A stretch of DNA of 50,612 bases from Clostridiales bacterium (lineage in GTDB: Bacteria > Bacillota > Clostridia > Christensenellales > Borkfalkiaceae), in the NCBI GenBank assembly GCA_003523255.1, contig DPGH01000012.1, positions 1 to 50,612 of the forward strand, in the 5' to 3' direction. The notes under the pieces were generated by a model. It was not told where the DNA came from, did no database searches, and saw only the letters and a list, made by a program, of their open reading frames with translations. This document shows positions 49,124 to 50,612 of the stretch, piece after piece (positions within the stretch are counted from its first letter, which is position 1; every line of letters begins with the position of its first letter). A program made the position numbers and the translations under genes.

Positions 49124-50585
49124 AAAATTAACGCGCTTTTTTGCCGTAACTCTTATACTTTTGTTCGTTTTGCCCTTTTCGTTCGGCGTAAAAACCGTAC
49201 GTGCGGAAGGAAGTGAAATAACCGTTTTCAGCGTGGAAGATTATATAGATACCGACGTTTTAGACGCTTTTGAAGAAGAAACGGGCGTAAAAGTAAATTA
49301 CCTTACGTTTGCCACTAACGAAGAAATGTATAACGAACTCTTAAAAGATAAAAACGCCGTCGACCTTATATGCCCTTCGGAGTATATGATAATGAAGATG
49401 CGGGACGAAGGTTTGCTTAAAAAGTTCGATACGCCGCAAAATTTTGCAGACTACGGCTCCGATTACATTAAGCAAAAGTTTAAACAAGCCCCGCTTAACA
49501 TTATGGACGAGGACGAAAGCAAAACCTACGCGATAGGCTATATGTGGGGTACGATAGGCGTTATATACAGAACGGAAGACGTCGACGGCGAACTGTTGAA
49601 AAGTTGGAGTTCGCTTTGGTCGGAGTTCGACGGCAAACTCACCGTTAAAGACAGTATAAGGGATACCTACTTTATGGCTCTTGCCGAAGTATATAAAGAC
49701 GAACTTATTTCGTGGAAAAACAAGTTTGACGGGAGCGAATGTTCTGCGAAAGATTATAACGCGGCTATAACCGAAATATTTAACCGCACGGATAAAGAAA
49801 CGGTCGATAAAGTCGAAAAATCGCTTTTAGACCTTAAAGGCAAACTTTACGGTTTTGAGGTGGACGCGGGCAAATCGGATATACTTACGGGTAAAATAAA
49901 CGTAAACGTCGCCTGGAGCGGAGACGCGGTTTTTTCAATCGATCAGGGTTTATACGACGAGGACGGCGAGCCGCTCGAAAATCAGGTAGTGCTCGGGTAT
50001 GCCGTTCCGGAAGAAGGCTCTAACGTATGGTTTGACGGATACGTAATGACCGCAAACGCAGATGAAGAAAATTCGCTTAAATTTTTAGATTATCTTTGTT
50101 CGCCCGAGGTTGCTACGCTTAACATGGACTACACCGGGTATACGAGTTGCATCGTCGGGGACGAAGTATTTGAATACGTAAAAGAAACTTATAGCGACGA
50201 CGAGAGCGAGGATACCGTAGATTTAAGGTATTTTTTCGACCCGAACGGAACTAACCCCGACCCCGAGGCGTATATAATCAACGTGGCTGAAGAATTGAAG
50301 TATATGTTTTACGCGCAATACCCGACAGAGGACGTTTTAACGCGTTGCGCCGTAATGAAAAACTTTGACGGCGATGAACTTGAGCGTATAAACGAAATGT
50401 GGAAAAAGATTAAACTCATAACTTTTTCTACGGGTAAGATAATAGCGATAGTTTCGGCGTTCGTTTTCGCCGCGGCGGCGATAGCGGTTTACGTAAATCG
50501 TGAAAAGTTGTTCGGCGGCATAGAAAAACGCGACGAGAAAAAGAGTAAATACAAACTCGTCTCTAAAGAAGAGATAAGAATATAA
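49113..50585 (+). CDS. potD: Spermidine/putrescine-binding protein PotD with C-terminal membrane anchor
   Basis: Polyamine-binding protein of the importer, 490 residues, over 100 longer than soluble PotD. The N-terminus is a signal peptide with a VRA-E cleavage site around residue 31 and no lipobox Cys. The mature part has the PotD fold: VFSVEDYIDTDVLDAFEEETGVKVNY, DLICPSEYMI, WSSLW and WSGDAVFSI, AVPEEGSNVWFDG. After the binding domain comes a helix IIAIVSAFVFAAAAIAVYV (443-461) and a 29-residue charged cytoplasmic tail, so it is anchored by its C-terminus rather than by lipid. AGGAGG sets the ATG. The stop is 27 bases before the window end. Confidence 0.93.
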   Translation: MVSKKLTRFFAVTLILLFVLPFSFGVKTVRAEGSEITVFSVEDYIDTDVLDAFEEETGVKVNYLTFATNEEMYNELLKDKNAVDLICPSEYMIMKMRDEGLLKKFDTPQNFADYGSDYIKQKFKQAPLNIMDEDESKTYAIGYMWGTIGVIYRTEDVDGELLKSWSSLWSEFDGKLTVKDSIRDTYFMALAEVYKDELISWKNKFDGSECSAKDYNAAITEIFNRTDKETVDKVEKSLLDLKGKLYGFEVDAGKSDILTGKINVNVAWSGDAVFSIDQGLYDEDGEPLENQVVLGYAVPEEGSNVWFDGYVMTANADEENSLKFLDYLCSPEVATLNMDYTGYTSCIVGDEVFEYVKETYSDDESEDTVDLRYFFDPNGTNPDPEAYIINVAEELKYMFYAQYPTEDVLTRCAVMKNFDGDELERINEMWKKIKLITFSTGKIIAIVSAFVFAAAAIAVYVNREKLFGGIEKRDEKKSKYKLVSKEEIRI

Positions 50586-50612
50586 AAATTATAATCGTAA
50601 TTACAAAGCGGA

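Noticed and set aside
1..50612. CRISPR arrays, tRNA or rRNA genes, insertion sequences, phage genes, defence islands
   Set aside because: No regularly spaced repeats, tRNA-like folds, transposase or phage structural motifs were found; intergenic spaces are short and mostly explained by promoters and terminators.

Overview
The window reads as a chromosomal segment of a Clostridia-type Firmicute, probably an uncultured gut lineage. Evidence is the gene content and order: rpsO-pnp-ylxY-like-M16 protease, murB-PHP-whiA-dnaE-pfkA, recJ-rel-MBL-hemZ, CIRCE-controlled heat-shock genes, consensus SigA promoters and AGGAGG-type ribosome binding sites. I cannot name a genus from sequence alone. Thirty-seven of 38 protein genes lie on the plus strand, which suggests a leading-strand replichore. 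No rRNA, tRNA, CRISPR array, insertion sequence or prophage was seen. The left end starts with 15 G, which looks like a contig-end artefact.

Layout. 1-1.6 kb: 3' part of an AT-richer surface protein, cut by the window edge. 1.9-11 kb: a small DUF1858 CxxC protein, then secD-secF, then recJ-rel-MBL hydrolase-hemZ in a tight run (protein export, DNA repair, stringent response, heme-type radical SAM). 11-15.7 kb: rpsO and pnp with structured leaders, a YlxY-like deacetylase homologue and an M16 peptidase. 15.7-18.6 kb: the only minus-strand gene, an ECF transporter S component, divergent from a MocR-type regulator with face-overlapping promoters, followed by a solute-binding-like protein. 18.6-27.3 kb: murB, PHP phosphatase, whiA, dnaE, then an ATP-type and a PPi-type phosphofructokinase. 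27.3-30.5 kb: a two-gene carbohydrate unit (TIM-barrel glycosidase-like protein plus SGNH esterase) behind its own promoter and a palindrome. 30.5-35.1 kb: trkA-trkH potassium uptake and formate-tetrahydrofolate ligase. 35.2-37.8 kb: hsp20 and htpG, each with a SigA promoter and a CIRCE operator. 37.9-42.8 kb: a fused ABC exporter, a fused Wzz/BY-kinase protein and an InlB-repeat lipoprotein. 42.9-45.1 kb: feoA-feoB plus a small acidic protein. 45.3-50.6 kb: an XRE-cupin regulator with a complete potABCD polyamine transporter.

Most of the window is core metabolism in expected order, so I do not see a wholly new system. The points most worth a second look are the overlapping divergent promoters between a C-terminally shortened MocR regulator and an ECF S component; the cytoplasmic glycosidase/SGNH pair with an operator-like palindrome at its start site; two genes (trkA and the InlB lipoprotein) that look leaderless; a PotD anchored by a C-terminal membrane helix together with a PotA that carries a second TOBE-like repeat; a FeoB with a fused Cys-rich tail and an overlapping 55-residue TTG-start gene; and a structured leader before rpsO.
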